From: Ascaris suum
Lineage: Eukaryota > Nematoda > Chromadorea > Rhabditida > Ascarididae
Assembly: GCA_013433145.1 (NCBI GenBank)
Contig: CM024187.1
Location: 1,240,001-1,304,000 of the forward strand
Direction: 5' to 3'
Length of the DNA: 64,000 nt
The translations under genes and the position numbers were made by a program. How positions within the stretch are numbered: the first letter of the stretch is position 1; every line of letters starts with the position of its first letter. Below, in pieces: positions 1 to 15,751 of this stretch. The notes below the pieces were generated by a model. The model worked only from the letters and a program-made list of their open reading frames with translations. It searched no databases and was not told the origin of the DNA.

Positions 1-480
1 TCCGTTTTCCAACCTTGCGTCAATCTTCTTACTTCCTCGATAATTTCTATTCCTAAACTCGCTCATGTTTCCTGATTTTTCACTCACTCCGCGACGTGTT
101 CTAACTTTGTTCCCTTTTTCCAACCTTCTCCGACGTTTTCAACCTCCTATTTCCCTTGCGCTCGTTTTCCTACTTCAGGATCGCTCGCAAGGCTTTCCGC
201 TCTCGTTTTACTACTCCGACCTTGTTTCGGTCTTTTTCAACATTTGCTGTTTAATATTCTAAATTCACTTTTGCAAAATTACGCGACGCTTTTCAAGTAA
301 GTTCCATTTCCTTTTTCTTGCGACTTTCAACCTTGCACCAGTTCTTTTAATATTTACTGATGTCTTTGATGGCCGTCTTACTTCTTATCGAGGTTCTCCC
401 TAATCTTCTACCAATTTTCCTCACTCTTCTCAATGTTTCCATACTTCGTCGATCTTTCTCAAAAAATAAACAATGACTTC
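1..480. repeat. Pyrimidine-rich low-complexity tract
   Basis: The + strand is dominated by C and T runs with loosely repeated blocks such as TTTTCCAACCTTG and CTCGTTTTCCTACTTC. The repeat is too degenerate to assign a unit. The 65-262 reading frame inside it is low complexity and is not called. It lies just upstream of the LINE relic and may be remnant repeat sequence. Confidence 0.35.
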
Positions 481-559
481 AACTACAACTTTTATCTTTA
501 TCCATACAAAATCCATTTAACCGTGAGTTCCATCAAAGAAGCAGTCCGACATAAGAAAA

Positions 560-2340
560 CAAAAATCATAAGAAGCGTCTGATTTTCTCCGCTAATGTTA
601 AGAAATTTTTATCGCTATTTAAGCAATAAGTTGAAATCCAGCGAAACGACTAATGTCATAGCTGACAAAGCAAAAAAGTGCGATTACTGATGATTCTCTT
701 AAAGCAGAACTCTTTGCTGAATTCTTCGCTGGAGTTTTTATGAAGGACAACGGCATTTTATCAGACTTAGCCTCCAAGTGCAGCGATCATCTTGCAATAG
801 TTGACGTAAAAGTTGGATCTATCTTCAATGCCATTAAAAAACTGAGTGCGAAGTTATCGCTAACGCTAGATGGCAGTCTTATTTCATCAAGCGTACCGCT
901 TCTGCAATCGCTTTACCTCTGAGCATAATTTTTGCAAGCAGTACCTCACACTCTACTTTACCGTCCTTATGGAAAACCGCCATGGTCACTTTTTTATTAA
1001 AAAAAACCTTCTCATCCCTTAGTAATTACAAAACAATAAGTTTAACTTCCTCCGTTTGCACGGCAATTAAAATTTATAGTGGAGTCTATTCTGAGTCACT
1101 CCTTATCAAAACCGCACCATATGAATTTGCCCCCGGCTGTTCGACGATACTACAATTACTGCCATGCGTTAGTGAGTGGACCAGTGCAATAAACAAAAAC
1201 AATCAAGCGGATGTTGTTTACACTGGTTGCTCGAAGACTTTTGACGTGGCTTGTCTTAGTAGACTCATGCATAAGCTGCAGGGCTATGCGATCGAGGATG
1301 CTTTGCCCAAATGAATACCGGTCATTTTGTCTGAGAGGACCTTTAAAGTTAGGACTGGTGAATCATTACCGCAAAGCCTTTCTAATTCAAGCTGCGTCCC
1401 TGAGATTCTGTTCTGAGGGCCGCTACTCTTCATCGTGCATGTTAATGACATGTCGGATAAGCTCTCATGTATGGGCAAATTGCTTCCAAGCAACCTTAAA
1501 ATATATCGGCCTCTTGTCACTCTGACCACAGATTTTTACCCGTTGACTAATGATCTAAAAATGTTTTCCGCGAGATCACCTTAGATTTCTAGTGAGAAAT
1601 GCCATGCTTGTATGCCACATATCTTTCGACAGGAACTTATGCTTCGGATAGATGGAATATGTCTGCCATCAACGAAAAATGCTATCCGTGACCTCGGTGT
1701 ATTGATACGTCCCAAACTCTACTGGGATTTTCACTGCGTTGAAATATCTTCGAGAGCGTTTAAGACTGCAAACTACATTTTGAGCTCGTTGCAGCATGAA
1801 TGCATCCAGCACTAGCCTAAAGATTTTGTAAAATACCGCCACCCTATTTTATTGAATATTGCTCATCTATTCGGTCACCTTATCTAACTTCCGACATCAG
1901 ACGTATTGAAAGCGTCCAAAATTATTTCGCCTGTACAGCCTTGTGCATGGCGCCTTCTGCTCCTTATAAGCCAAACTACACTGTGTCCCGTACGATTTTC
2001 GCCTTGAGAGCTTAGAATATAGAAGAGTTATGCTTGATTTGGTCTTATATTATCAGTGGATTTTCCGATGTTTCCTTCGATATTCAATTTGCTTTTGCTC
2101 CTCATCGCAGTCGCCATGGTCTTCGCTTTCAGTTGGAAAGCAAGACATGCTCATTGAACAACTTTCTACGCAGCTTCCAGTATAGAGTACTGCGGGTGTG
2201 GAATAGCCCTCCAGAAAATGATGTAGAGACTGGGGATTTGACTATATTTATGTATCGTTTCAAACACTTCAACCTATGCTCATTATAAAAACGGTTTACT
2301 CGTAAATCATCAAAGAAATGCCAAATTTTAGAAAACTATA
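560..2340 (+). mobile_element. Decayed CR1/Jockey-like LINE, reverse transcriptase part
   Basis: Three-frame reading recovers the ordered landmarks of a CR1-like non-LTR reverse transcriptase: a pre-RT segment near 700-900 (KAELF..FFAGVF-like), an NYRPISLTS-like block near 1018-1050, a GF..G.ST..QLL-like block near 1120-1160, a DVVYLDFSKAFD-like block at about 1210-1275 read as ADVVYTGCSKTFDVACL, a GPLLF..ND block near 1415-1450, an RDLGV-like block near 1688-1710, and a C-terminal R..R..WN.PP block near 2160-2230. Frames change several times and stops interrupt the reading. The catalytic FADD box is read as LPSN in front of LKIY (about 1480-1506), so both catalytic aspartates are gone. The family assignment comes from motif order and is not proven. 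It is an inactive relic. Confidence 0.75.
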
Positions 2341-3648
2341 CAAAAATATGTTGTGATTTACTTTGAAGTGTTGTTTTATGACACATTCTCAATATATATT
2401 TCATCATATATTTGATACATTATTGCTATACTGCTTCACTGCAGTCTTCTTTGTTCTTCCATGAAATTAAAATTATTCCCTCTCTATTCCCTCTAGCTCG
2501 CTGCGACTCAAGCATTTTTGACTGCAACCGTACAGAATCAAATCAAAATGCGTTCGTGGCATTTGTGGACGAGGCGCTGTTCTCCAGTTTGTCCGGTAAG
2601 CTGACCGCAACTTAGATCCGGTGAATTATAGCACACTGTACGAAACCACTAAACCCATAGTAATTCGGGAAATACGTTATGCAACATCCCCTACCCGCTT
2701 CCGCCACTTCAACAGCTATATTATATTAAACCATGGGATGACAGCACAGAAAAATTTTAGGCCATTTCAAGCGCCAAGTTCCAAACCTTCAGCACATTTC
2801 TAGTCGTAAATCTTGAGGCTTCTTGCATGCAAAAAAATTGAAAATGTTGAACTCAAGAGCTAACCTGCCATATTTTAGCATCCACTGCCACAGCTGTTGG
2901 TGTGCGGTTCAAACCGTTTCCAAGGTGACGGTATAGCCAAAACATAATTCATGAAGACTTATTTTAACGCAACATGTCCATCACTGAACAATGAGTTGAG
3001 TCGCACTCTTCTCGTTATCACTCTTCTGCAACATTTTACTTCATCGTCCATCTTTCATTCTTCTTTTTAACAGAATGATTGCTGGCGATTATTTCTTTGG
3101 CTGAAGAGATTTCACCTTTTTAGAAATCATTTTAGCAATTGCGCAGAAGTACTTTCGCCTTCACCAATCTATATTTCTTCAATTTGTACGCACATACGAA
3201 TATAATTTTATTCAACATATAAAAATATGAAGATGAAACACGCTGATTGAAACGCTGTAACAAATTCTATGCTGAAGATGACCCCTCTCATTTAGTCAAA
3301 CATTCGGGCTAATTTGACTGGAACATGATTGAAGTGAATTTTATTGCGCAAGAGTAATTACCGGTTCATATCTGACAGGTCGATATATCGGTTAAAACTG
3401 CAATAGCGTTTCAATTAATGCATTCCATGAGCGAAATTCATTCAAAGATACAGCAGCTATATTTTTAGACAACATTGCGATGGAACACGAATGGCAGCTA
3501 TGAAGATCGTTTTTAAGCGTATTTAATTCTACAGTATGGCATGCGCAATTTCATTTTGCAAACGACTTATTAAATTTCAGGCACTGAACATTTCAAATAT
3601 TGCCTTGAAATTTCTACACGATATAAAGTTAAGTCAAGAATCCAACAA
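2341..3648. other. No gene recognised
   Basis: AT-rich sequence between two LINE relics. Only short open frames without splice support or family resemblance were seen. Some of it may be unrecognised transposon sequence. Confidence 0.4.
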
Positions 3649-4029
3649 TTAGGAGTTCGGGATCGCATTACAACAATTTTCAAAAGTCTGCCAACCGCCT
3701 GAGGTAAGTCGTTTAGCAGGAATTAATTCTTTCTTAATTAAGACAGATAAAGCGTGGATCTTCATAAGGATGATAGAAACACAACATGAAATAACTCGAT
3801 TCACAAACGATAGAAAGCAATCATACACTGATTCAATATCCTCGCAACATTTAAATCGTGTCTCCCAATCAAATGAGCAAAAGTTCGTACTGACATATAG
3901 GCAATTTTTGAAAAACAGCCAATTTCCATAAAACAATGTGGTAAATAGATTCTGGTTGTTGTATTTGAAAGGGAAACGAATAGAACTGTGATCACTGATC
4001 AAAAACATCTCGCAGTTTCTATTCTTCAT
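3649..4029 (-). mobile_element. LINE fragment, endonuclease-RT linker region
   Basis: A 126-residue open frame on - has the look of the segment between endonuclease and reverse transcriptase in CR1/Jockey-like LINEs: SDHSSIRF near its start, then GNW, then FDWETRF, then an acidic DIESVYDCF stretch followed by FVNRVI. This is the part that would precede the RT seen in the + strand relic at 560-2340, but it lies in the opposite orientation, so it is a separate insertion or an inverted piece. No endonuclease or RT core could be joined to it. It is a truncated relic. Confidence 0.5.
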
Positions 4030-4314
4030 GATGTCTGACGAAGTGACTTATATTTAAGACAAAATGTCTATTCAAAAGAACGGGTCGTATTTCTCACATC
4101 ATTCTTCCACACTACACTCCTTATTCGGAGAGATGTTCTCATAGCATTTGTATTTAAAATAAAGTACTCAACGATGTTGCAAGTCACCATGCAAGAATTC
4201 GGCATTTTAAGCTCACATTTGGAGCAGCGAAGATAATTCCCGCTTCAAAAAGAAAGGATCATGTTCAACAGCTGTTGCTCTTCAGCATGGGATTCTCTAC
4301 TCCATGCGATTGCA

Positions 4315-4316
<2 letters not shown>

Positions 4317-4381
<65 letters not shown>
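4317..4381. repeat. (TA)n microsatellite
   Basis: Uninterrupted TA dinucleotides over about 65 bases in sequence without a recognised gene. Confidence 0.97.
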
Positions 4382-4384
<3 letters not shown>

Positions 4385-7300
4385 TTTAAACTATACACAC
4401 TAACGTACCGATATTACCCTCTCTTATATGATTATCGGGAAGAAAGCGCCCAAAACTCATTGATTTCGTACAGATTTGCCGTTTCGAGGCGCCAAAGTAA
4501 AACTCTAGCTAATATGCTCATTTTTGGGGTTTTTTTCTCTCCGAGTTTCTGAGTCATTCTTTTGCAAGTTTCAAAAAGATTGAATACCATAACAATAATC
4601 CTTCTAGATCGAAACCAACGGGGTACTGCCTTGAGAGGAGCGTTGGTCGACGAAATACCATCTCAAAGGGAAGATCGATACGCTTTCCGACCACCCTTAC
4701 ATTACGGTCGTTAGCCTCCAACAGCGACCAGACCTATAAACGATTTTTGAAGGTGGAACAAACTGAAGCAACAAAGATTAAAATGCATATTTTCCAACTA
4801 ATCTCGATATGGCACTGCTGTTTCTGTCTGCGATAACTTGTAAACGGTAGATCCCACCTTAAACAATCTAAGGATTACTTTTTAGTAACGCTTATAACCT
4901 GATATTTCGCGCTATAAACGTCAGCACGTTAATGCCACGAAAATTTTTTGCGCACAGCGGTAACAGACGCAATATGAGATAAAGTCCGAGAACATAACAT
5001 CGATTCAACGAGTTTTCTCTAATAACAACTTTTCCGCTGGTAGTTGCATTCCGAGAATAAAAACTATAACAACAATTTGCCCTAAGTTGATCCTCGTCAC
5101 CAAATATGTGTCCACTGCTGTCCAATGATGAGTGACTCCTAAATCAGTAGCCAGTACATGACAGTATTACTCTACAGTTCAACGGCTGCCAATATGAATC
5201 GAAAAGACAGAAAGCATTTAAATGATTGCTGAAAGAAGCAAGGCGGACATATTTCAGAGCAGATCATTCTACGATTTTCCTGCTATCAGTGTCAGCTAAT
5301 AGCATGCATGCACAGCAAACATCGACTCAGACGTCTGTCACTATCACTTACTCAGTATTGCAGTTCACAGTGGCGGAACCAACCCTGCAGAGGTGATATC
5401 TAGGAGAACCACTAATATCAAAGCTCTAGGTGGAAAACTTCAACGATACTGAAACGAAGTTAAGATTCAAGCAGCTTAATTAAATTGAAGTTTAAATTTT
5501 AAGCACAAACGAAATATCAACACTTTCTTCGCCATATATGATGGAAAGTCGAAGGTATTTGAAAGTGAATGACAGTGACCGGACCTTTGAGATAAAAGAT
5601 ATGTGTCGCAGTAATAGCTTCTAAGCGGCATTTGAGCGGCAAAATATGCGATGTTGCGAGGAACGCAGCCTCATTCTTTGGCAAAAATTTAATTCTAGGC
5701 ATATTTATTCAGAATTCTATCTGTTGCATAACAGAAGTCAATTTAGCATCATTCGTGCAACCTTAGCAAAGCGTTTGTATTTAGTCAAAATGTCACTCGA
5801 CTTAAACTTTTTCTCAAGGCTCATCGAGCAAATTGGCTTAACTCACTGATAAAGCCAGCCAGCTTAATGAGTATTTGGAAATTTACTTCGTCGATTCACC
5901 CGATCGACGGCTGTCAGTAAAGCCGCCAGAATACGAAAGCAATGAAATATTCACAGAATAAATTACCTCCTTCTGAAGAAGTATTACACTATCTGGTAAA
6001 GAATCGATATCGCTTGATGAAGGCGTCGGAAGATCCTGGGAATAGAAATAGAGCACATCGATTCAAATGCACAAAACTGAAAATCGACAATCACGCAATC
6101 ACACGATACTATCATTGAACACGACAAGACTACATTAATCAGCTTTTTGCTCGTATTGTTTACTCGCAGATTCCACTCTCCTTTCAAACAGTTTTCCACA
6201 TTGAAGGAAATACTACCGGTAGTAATCATGAAAAAAAACTTTACAATTTGGAGTTCCCAAACAAGATGTGACGGTGTTTGAAATTTTTGTAAGCGCTGTT
6301 CATAGCCTACAGCACCAACACAGCTAACCGTGGCGATGACTCGGTACAGACACCCTTTGAACGACAACCTGTCCAAATCTCAACCATGGAATGGATCAAC
6401 TACTAATTTTTGAGAGTACTTTCGGAATTCCTCCACAAAAACAAGATTTGAGATCTATTCCCTCTCTCCTCTCTCCACCTCCTGAAGTTTTTCATCTAAG
6501 TAAGTCGTCTACAGCAGAACTATCTATTGTTACCTATCCAAACAGTTATCATTTTCTTCTTTCCCCCACATCATAGTCAAATAGCCAATGAAATATGAAC
6601 TAAAAAACAACAGTACCTTATCATGGTAATCGGTGAAGCATTGTGACTCCTGCTTTATTCGCCTCAGAAGCATAGGAGTATCGTCGTCACAAAAGACCGT
6701 CTATAAGAAGTGAGAATATTTGAAGTGCTAATTCTTTGAGAGTTTTTATAACTTCAAATGTCACAGAATACTTTTAAAAGTAAATCTCATCTGAATACTT
6801 ACACGTTTTTGAGTTCAATGTTACCAATATTTTTTTACAGGCACTTTCTTTACCCACCTGAGGAGTCCTTAAGAAACACTACAATTCTCGCAACGATAAC
6901 CTGAATCTCCATGCGAAAATAACTCTTAAAAGCTTCAGTTTAACTTAGATTTTAGTGCATAAAATACGGGCATTACAGCATCCAAGTAAATCACAGCAAT
7001 TACAAAGTAACGTAAATCACAACAGCTTACAAAGTAAAATGACTGACACGAAAATGCGAGTACAAAAGACGTATTTTTCGAGAATAATGCCACCATATGT
7101 GCCATTCGCCGATCTATAAACTGAGGATAAACCAAATGAACACATAAATGTGCCCGCAACCCTATTGTGTTGACGTGGCAGATTAAACCATAACTTAGCG
7201 CAATCACAACTATGGCATTAGGCAATTACGAGTTGTGGTGAACGCGACGCACAGTATTATGAAACTCCAACGAACTTTTCGATTCGTTCGTAATATTCGA

Positions 7301-9677
7301 CCTCTGTGTATTTACACATAACTAAAATCGTGCTCTATTTTCCTATGGGATGCTCGTTCACCACTCGGTCGATCCGGCAGAGCAAAACAATGATAAGTTT
7401 ATTTGCGCCCATAAAGTCCGTAAACCGGCGCATTACTAACTTTCCGTAGTCCGAATTTTCTGTAAGCCGAATAGTCAATAAGCGACGAGCCGGAGATCGA
7501 ATGGTATCGACGAAACGACTTCTGACGAGCATCGGAGCTCGCGCAGCGATACGAGAAGAAGCTTTGGAAGGGAGATGAATAACCTCGATTTGTTGAAAGG
7601 TTTCAACGCAAGAAACCGGTAACCACTATCACCTAATCGAATAGTATCCTTTAGACATACATACTACACCTTTATGCTGCCCTGATTTGCTTCATCACAT
7701 TCATCTTTACGTTTATAATTGCACACATCTTCAATACCTCTAAACACAAACGTAAGCTATCCTACTCATCGTTGCTTCATGCAGTGAATAGAAATTTACA
7801 ATGAAGTGAGCTGTACGATAGTTCGACTGACCTATGGTAGATAACCTTCCTCATCATTCCTCCTCTCTTTTCCAGGAATGAGACGGAGTAGTCCATAAAT
7901 TTGCGGTTTAAAAATAAAAAGTTACGCACAATTCGACGAAGAACAATATTTAAAAGATCTGCTAACTTCGGTACTGTCAAAAAGCTCATAGTTTCACGTC
8001 GAATGTTTAACTGAGCAAGAAATTTGAATTGAAAGTAGCAATGAGCAAAAAAAAAAGAGAAAAAAATTTGCATAATGCGTGAAATAGTTAAATTTGCATT
8101 TTTTTATTTTGCATAAATTTGTAGATGTTTTTTTTTCGCATATGGTAAATTATAATTTATTATAGTGTATGCATTAGAATAAATTTGTATAAAGTATGAA
8201 GAGTCAGCATGAAGTAAGAGACACATTTCCAACCATAAAGGAGGAATTGTTTTACATAAACCAAAGATGAGCGTTATAGTTTTATTACAACAAAAGAGAA
8301 ACGACGGTGAAATTATCACAGAAAAAGGGCTCCTTTAGAGTAATAGAAAACATCAACTTGATGCTGAGAGAAGCAGAGAGAAAAAAAAAACTCTAAATCC
8401 CCAAAGAAATAATAATTCATAAATAGGAAAAAAATTAGTGGTGATAGTCGATTGCGTCTAATAAAAGACAACGTTTAATAAATCAGAAAAATCGTAGATC
8501 GAAAAGATTCATCAAAGTCGACTATCGTGAAATAATCGAAATTGAAAGGAAGATCAATAAACGACGAGAAACTCCTCGTAAAATTTGCGCCATTTTGCAC
8601 ATCAAACATAACAAATCTCCTATTATTTCTTGATGCATTTCAATCTTACAGCTGTTCGATATTAGTGATATTTCATTGGTTAAACAATGAATGACTACAA
8701 TTAAGCCTATAAGTTATGGCGCTGACTAAATAGATTTCTTTGTGTTTTGCACCTCATTGCATATATTACACGCTTGTTTCCTATAATGACGAATAAAAAA
8801 CTTTAGACAATAAAGCTTTGTGGGATTATGCAATGGGTAATGAGTGAAGTATAATTACTTCTGGAACGAATAGACAATAGCAAGCTATTCGAGAGCTTAA
8901 ACTTGAACTCTACTATGACCTTAGCACGAATTGCCGCCTATTTTCTATCCTCTTTTGATAAGAAATCGTCGACACTACACTTTCATTGATTGCTGTTTTT
9001 TAGTTGCACTTCTTCGGCTGAAATCGATAAATTCGCCAGAGAAAGTGCTGTAAAAACGAAGACAACAACAGCTATAACCTTTAACTCGTATCATAACAAG
9101 ACCACAACAGCCGATCCCCGTTTCCTTTCATTTCTCACTGTTCGAAAACTTAGAGACGTGAAATGCACGACGGTTCATCTTTGCTAAGAGCAACATCCGT
9201 TACAATACCATGAATGAATGCATTCCCTCTGATCATATGCAGCAAAAATATGGCATACGACACTCTCAAGGTATACCTGTACTTCTTGCATTACGTTTGC
9301 ACGTTAACGGTGACGCGAATTGTAGGTAAATACGGGGCAATTCAACTTCATATTTCGATCACGCTCGTTTTGAGCATCTTAAATTTGCAACTATACAACA
9401 AAGAAGATTTGCATCTATATGGGCAAAAATTTTCCCCCAATCTTTTATAGGACCGCCGAAATCTTAGCGTTGCTACACGAAGAACGGAATTGAGAAACAA
9501 GAAATTCGAAAGAGAAAGTTTAAAGTGAAAAAGTATAAGTACTAACGGGATCAACAACTAGAAAAAAATCGAAAAAAAAGAATTGAGAATTTACGACCGT
9601 TAAAAAAAAACAAAACAACATCTGACTTCCTTCGAACTTCGAAACGTTTTTTTTTCAGTCGATATGACCGACATACG
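4382..9677. other. No gene recognised
   Basis: AT-rich sequence with many short antisense and sense open frames. The longest is a 130-codon frame on - at 5984-6376 with no motif I recognise and no paired splice signals. No repeat array or RNA gene was visible. Confidence 0.35.
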
Positions 9678-9841
9678 TTGCGATGCTCGAGAACAACTTT
9701 AGGCATAAATTTTACACAGTATTTTATATCAATAGTTTTTGTTCCATTTTTAGAGTGTAGATCACTGCACAACTTGAGTGACAAGCAAACTTCTGAACAC
9801 CTAAATAATCCGCATTACTGGTGCAAGTATCCTTCTAAAAT

Positions 9842-10198
9842 ATGTCACGCACCACAGTAGCTGTCCTTAACTGGTTTGAAAGATTTTTAATGTCTTCTCT
9901 CAAAACGTCCGCTAAAATTGCAGGTAAGCGTCTAGACTATAGAAATCTTTCCACAATATTTCTCCTTTATCTGCCAGCAAAATGCAGCGTTTTAGCACCG
10001 CATCATATTTTTAAGCGTCTCGCGCCGATCTCTGGAAGAATATGCAGATCTTCCGCTCAATCAGTTCACCTCAGGAAATGTTTCTCATCCAATTTGAAAA
10101 AAAAAAATCGGATTTGGAGCTCTACTCAAGCGGATACCGAAAAAGAGCGCGTATGTGAGGTTAACACCGATAATGATCCCATTCCATTTCACATCCGG
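9842..10198 (+). CDS. Tentative two-exon + strand coding fragment
   Basis: An ATG at 9842 opens a frame ending at a good donor (CAG|GTAAGC after 9925). After a short intron of about 62 bases with a pyrimidine-rich acceptor (TTTATCTGCCAG), the frame continues to a weak donor (CG|GTAATA) near 10198. Reading phase is kept across the intron. The product begins MSRTTVAVLNWFERF and has no motif I recognise. It lies opposite to, but does not overlap, the membrane-protein exons at 10917-12342. It may be a chance frame: the frame stays open through the intron anyway, so phase agreement is weak support. Confidence 0.2.
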
Positions 10199-10916
10199 TA
10201 ATATTTTGGCTCTACAAAAAAATGTAAGCTCGGTTAAACTTGCTTTCCAGCCTCGAGTTTCAAATGAGAAGCAAGCTGCAATCCCATATTTTGAATGAGA
10301 ATCAGGTTGTGACTTAAACCTTTAACTTGAAATCGGATTGCGAAACGTGGTTGTAACCTAAAGTTTTAGTTGGAATCCTGGCTGAGACCACTATATTCAA
10401 AGGGGAACTAGGTTACCACCTTATTTTATGCAAGAGTTTCTATTCTTCTTCTGTTCTTCTATCAAATGCCAAATCGCAGTATTCTTCCGAGGCGGCTGCA
10501 ACCACAGACTAAATTCCAGGTATGACTTCCGCTGACAGTGCTCTCCTCCCTTCTCCCCCCTTCCCCTTCCCCCCCCCCCCCTCCAATTACGAGTGGTAGA
10601 AAACAGTAAGTTCAACCATGTGGTCGACTTAAATCGGGAAGTCAGAGCATTTTGTTGCAAACAAACACTTGCAGCAATTCTCCAAAGCCTTCCACAGCAT
10701 CGATGAGTGGCATTGCGCTTACTCACCAGGGAACATTGTGTTGGGCCGCAAAGTCGTCGAAGTTGCTACATTTGAGGTGGAAATTCCGCACCGCTTCGGA
10801 AAAACTCTCCGATCGAGGTGTGAATCCGGAAAAAAGGGCTACATACACTCAATTACAATAATAAACGCTAAATTTCGCTTTCTCAGACATGAATCGCTTA
10901 ATTTAGAAGACAGAAC

Positions 10917-12342
<1,426 letters not shown>

Positions 12343-12433
12343 CTACAGAATTAAACAATTCAGGAAAATGTGTTCAACGCAGAGTAAGTGCGGTATTTCC
12401 ACTCACTCCCTATCGACTAACGATGGCATTTAT

Positions 12434-12454
12434 GGGGGGGGGGGGGGGGGGGGG
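12434..12454 (+). repeat. Poly-G tract (21 G)
   Basis: A run of 21 guanines on +, capable in principle of forming a G-quadruplex. It lies about 90 bases 5' (on -) of the first membrane-protein exon. Confidence 0.95.
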
Positions 12455-15400
12455 AAAGTACCAATGAATTCCTTCTGAAGCATCTGGACGACTAGTAAGA
12501 CTCACGCCTAAAGAACGCACCTGCACAAAGCGCATCGATACATTTGTTTGGTAAGCGAGTTAATGCATCCAACACTTACTGCTTACAAATACGACCAAAA
12601 CGCGTAATGATAAAATGCGACCGACCTCAACTGTAACACACACTCTATTTGTTTATCAAGCAAGCGGAAATTTCGCCTATCGTGGACAGCTTGCGAAAAT
12701 CTCACATCAACTAGACTAAAGAAGACCATATAGATTTTGCGCTCTATTGGGTTTTACGTTTTAACTGATTTGGTGCATACTAGGCGTCGAAGCGATCTTC
12801 AATCGACAAATTCGTTTTGAAATAATCGAAGGAGAGAGGTGCTGCTGTCTCGTGTAATCAAAGAAAAGCGTCACTTATTTTTTGAAATAACCCGCTGCGT
12901 GAACTTTCAACAAAAAAAAAAGTTAGCTTCTTCATTGACCCAAAAAATTTCCTCGCCTTCCACACAGTACAAGCATTTGCTTTACTTGTGGTACACGTCT
13001 AACATGTGGCATTATGCAGACCGCACAGAGCAAAGCTGCGAATTATAAGTGACTGCTATACAGAAGTCAAAAAAGTAACCGAAACCAATGTTGCCTAGTT
13101 CAGGAAACGAAACGATCGCATTAGGGAACACTGTACAAGGAAAACCCCGTCATTTTGTTCGAAGCGGCGAACGCAAACCTATTTTTAACCACGCCTTCTC
13201 ATAAACAACGATAACAGCACCAAATATATCGGGCTAAACCGACACGATGCAACGCAGATAACAAGAGTCCATCGTTCTATGCACCGTCAAACCTCAAGTT
13301 TCTGCATTTCCGCCATAAAAGATATAAGCAGCAGTGCTGTCAAACATGTACATCAACTTGTAGAACAAGTCACGACCGCATGCACACTATCGAACGATGA
13401 GACGACAGATGAAAATGGAATAAGCCACTGTGGATACGAGCTTCCCATATGCAAACGCATGCGCACACAATGCACATGTGCTTGATGTGCGAGTTGCGCA
13501 TTAAAACCTTTGGCTTTAGAGTTATCGTCATTTCAAACGCACTCGACCTTTGTTAGTTGAATCCACAGTTTTCATTCTTCAGAGCTCGCATTGGAGCAGC
13601 TGCCACTCTGGTTGTTCAAGAAGCACCAAAAGGGTCAAGCCATTAGTAAGAAAAGCGCAAGATGACTGTAGAAATGATGGAAAAGATTTTGATATTTCAA
13701 CTAACATTGACAACAAAAACTTGCATACTATACAATTTACAACTGTAACATCACGCATACAACAACTCTTTAAAAACAGCAATGGAAACGTTCTTGTTGA
13801 GGCAACGAGACGGAATTTCTGCCCAGTTTTTGTTTCTCATTCTCATTACCCCCATAGGCGAACGAGTGCTTTTCTTACCGTGATACTGTAATAAAAGGAG
13901 TGAAGCCAGGTGTAAAAATGGCACGGTAGAAAAAAAAATCCCCCGCCACCATGGCCCTAATGAAGAAATGAAGAAACATATCTATTTTCTTACCCGCAGA
14001 ACAGCTCTTCCCTCTCTATCTTTGCCTTTGGTGCGAACGTCAAAATACCCGCGGAAACCGGCAACTATAGGAGGTGTGTTTCGCAAAGAAGTTCTTCAAC
14101 GTTTTGGGAAGTTCTGCAACGAACGAAACATCGAGCCAGCTATATGAAGCTCAAATTTTAACTTCGTCCCTCAACTCTCCCTCCCCCTCCTCCATAATGG
14201 ACAACCTGCTTGGAAGGAATCACGTGGGAGCAACTGTAGACGCAAGCAGAAGGACTTCGCTAAAAACAGGCGAAGAGGTGACCTAATGCAATGTTTGAAG
14301 TAAGAAAAGAATAAAGAAAAGAATCAAAGTCAGTACTTCCTTCCGTTTGAATAAATTGATGGAGGCGTATGATCAATGCATATTTTGTCGACGTTTCATT
14401 TAATCGTTTGCGTTGAAAATGATGCCTTAATTTCAAAACAACATTTTTAATTGTACAATTGCAAACACTTTCAAAAACAGTTTTATCGAAGCGGAAACTT
14501 CCAAAAAAAAAAGAGAAGACCACGCTGATGACGCACGACCTTTCCGTCCAAATTGTCACTTGCTACGTAAAACTGCTGCATGCAAAGAGTGCCTATATGC
14601 TATTTCATAAAATTTTGTCTACCACAGCGAAAAGTCGTCATAGAATCAGTGGAACACAAGACATGGGATGCGTTGAAAGGCTCCTTCTTCCCAACCTTTT
14701 CATGTATTCGAACCCTTCTAGCCGTCATTTCCATAATCAAAGCTGCAGTTTTTGAAAATCGTTGAAATAACACTTGAGCAACTTTTGCTGTGGGTTCAGG
14801 ATAGGTGAATGACCTAAAGCTTGGCGCGTTAAATTCCAGCAAAAGATTACTACCGCTTCCCTGACAAATATAGAGGGGTAGTAGATTCGTGTACCAATGG
14901 TCGATGAAGTCAAAATGAGGATGAAGCGATAAAACGCAACGTCTTGATTCTGTAGTTGCAGTGCACATACTTGCTCATCTATCCGTGGTTCGTGAGCCGA
15001 GAATCGCCTAACTGAATTCACTATTCAATTATGAAAACGTTTCTGAAATTCCTCTCGCACCACTCACAAGTTTGCAATCCGATAGCGACGCCCACAATGA
15101 GGACAAGCAAGAAAGGTCGTTCGTATCACAGATATAATAACCTAGGGTGGCAGAAACACTTTGGCAGCTATTACTTGTGTAGTAGGATAAATAGTTACAT
15201 AATTCTCGACGAGATGTGATTAAATTTGCAGAAAAGTTGCAATGTTGGACCGCAACCGTTTTAATTAATTACCTTCCAATTCTCTCCAGTCAATTTTTAT
15301 TTCTTGACAATGGCTGCTCATCAATTTCAAAGAAATGTGTCATGATGGCAAACAAATTTACACAACTGCAAACTTTTATTTGCCAAAATTCCGACTGTGT

Positions 15401-15751
15401 GTTTTCACTGACCCAAGTCGACATATGCTCATCAATTTTTCATTTCACTTGATACGTCATACTTATCCGATCGAAGACTGCAGCTGAGCCGTAAACCACG
15501 AAGCGCATCCTCTATACCTGAACTAATAACCATGAAATAAACACATCGAATTCTTTCGCACTTCGATAGATATGCATGTGGTCTGCAAAGCAGAGGAAAG
15601 CAGACACAGCCGAGTACAAGAGAGACGAGTACCTAGTTCACCTTTGGTAATGAGAGAACCATTACGGCAATCAGTTCAGCGATAAAGTTTAAAACCGGAA
15701 TCCGCGAGTGATATCAACTTGGCGGGACGGGTACAGGAGAAGTTGGGTATT
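12455..15751. other. No secure gene; scattered open frames
   Basis: Overlapping - strand frames near 14600-15021 look partly coding-like in two different frames (for example ALIMEMTARRVRIHEKVGKK), which would fit a decayed repeat or old gene copy, but no motif or splice pair allows a call. Plus-strand frames at 13279-13891 are also unassigned. Confidence 0.3.

Noticed and set aside
5984..6376. 130-codon - strand frame
   Set aside because: Length alone is not evidence in AT-rich eukaryotic DNA; no motif, splice pair or neighbour supports it.
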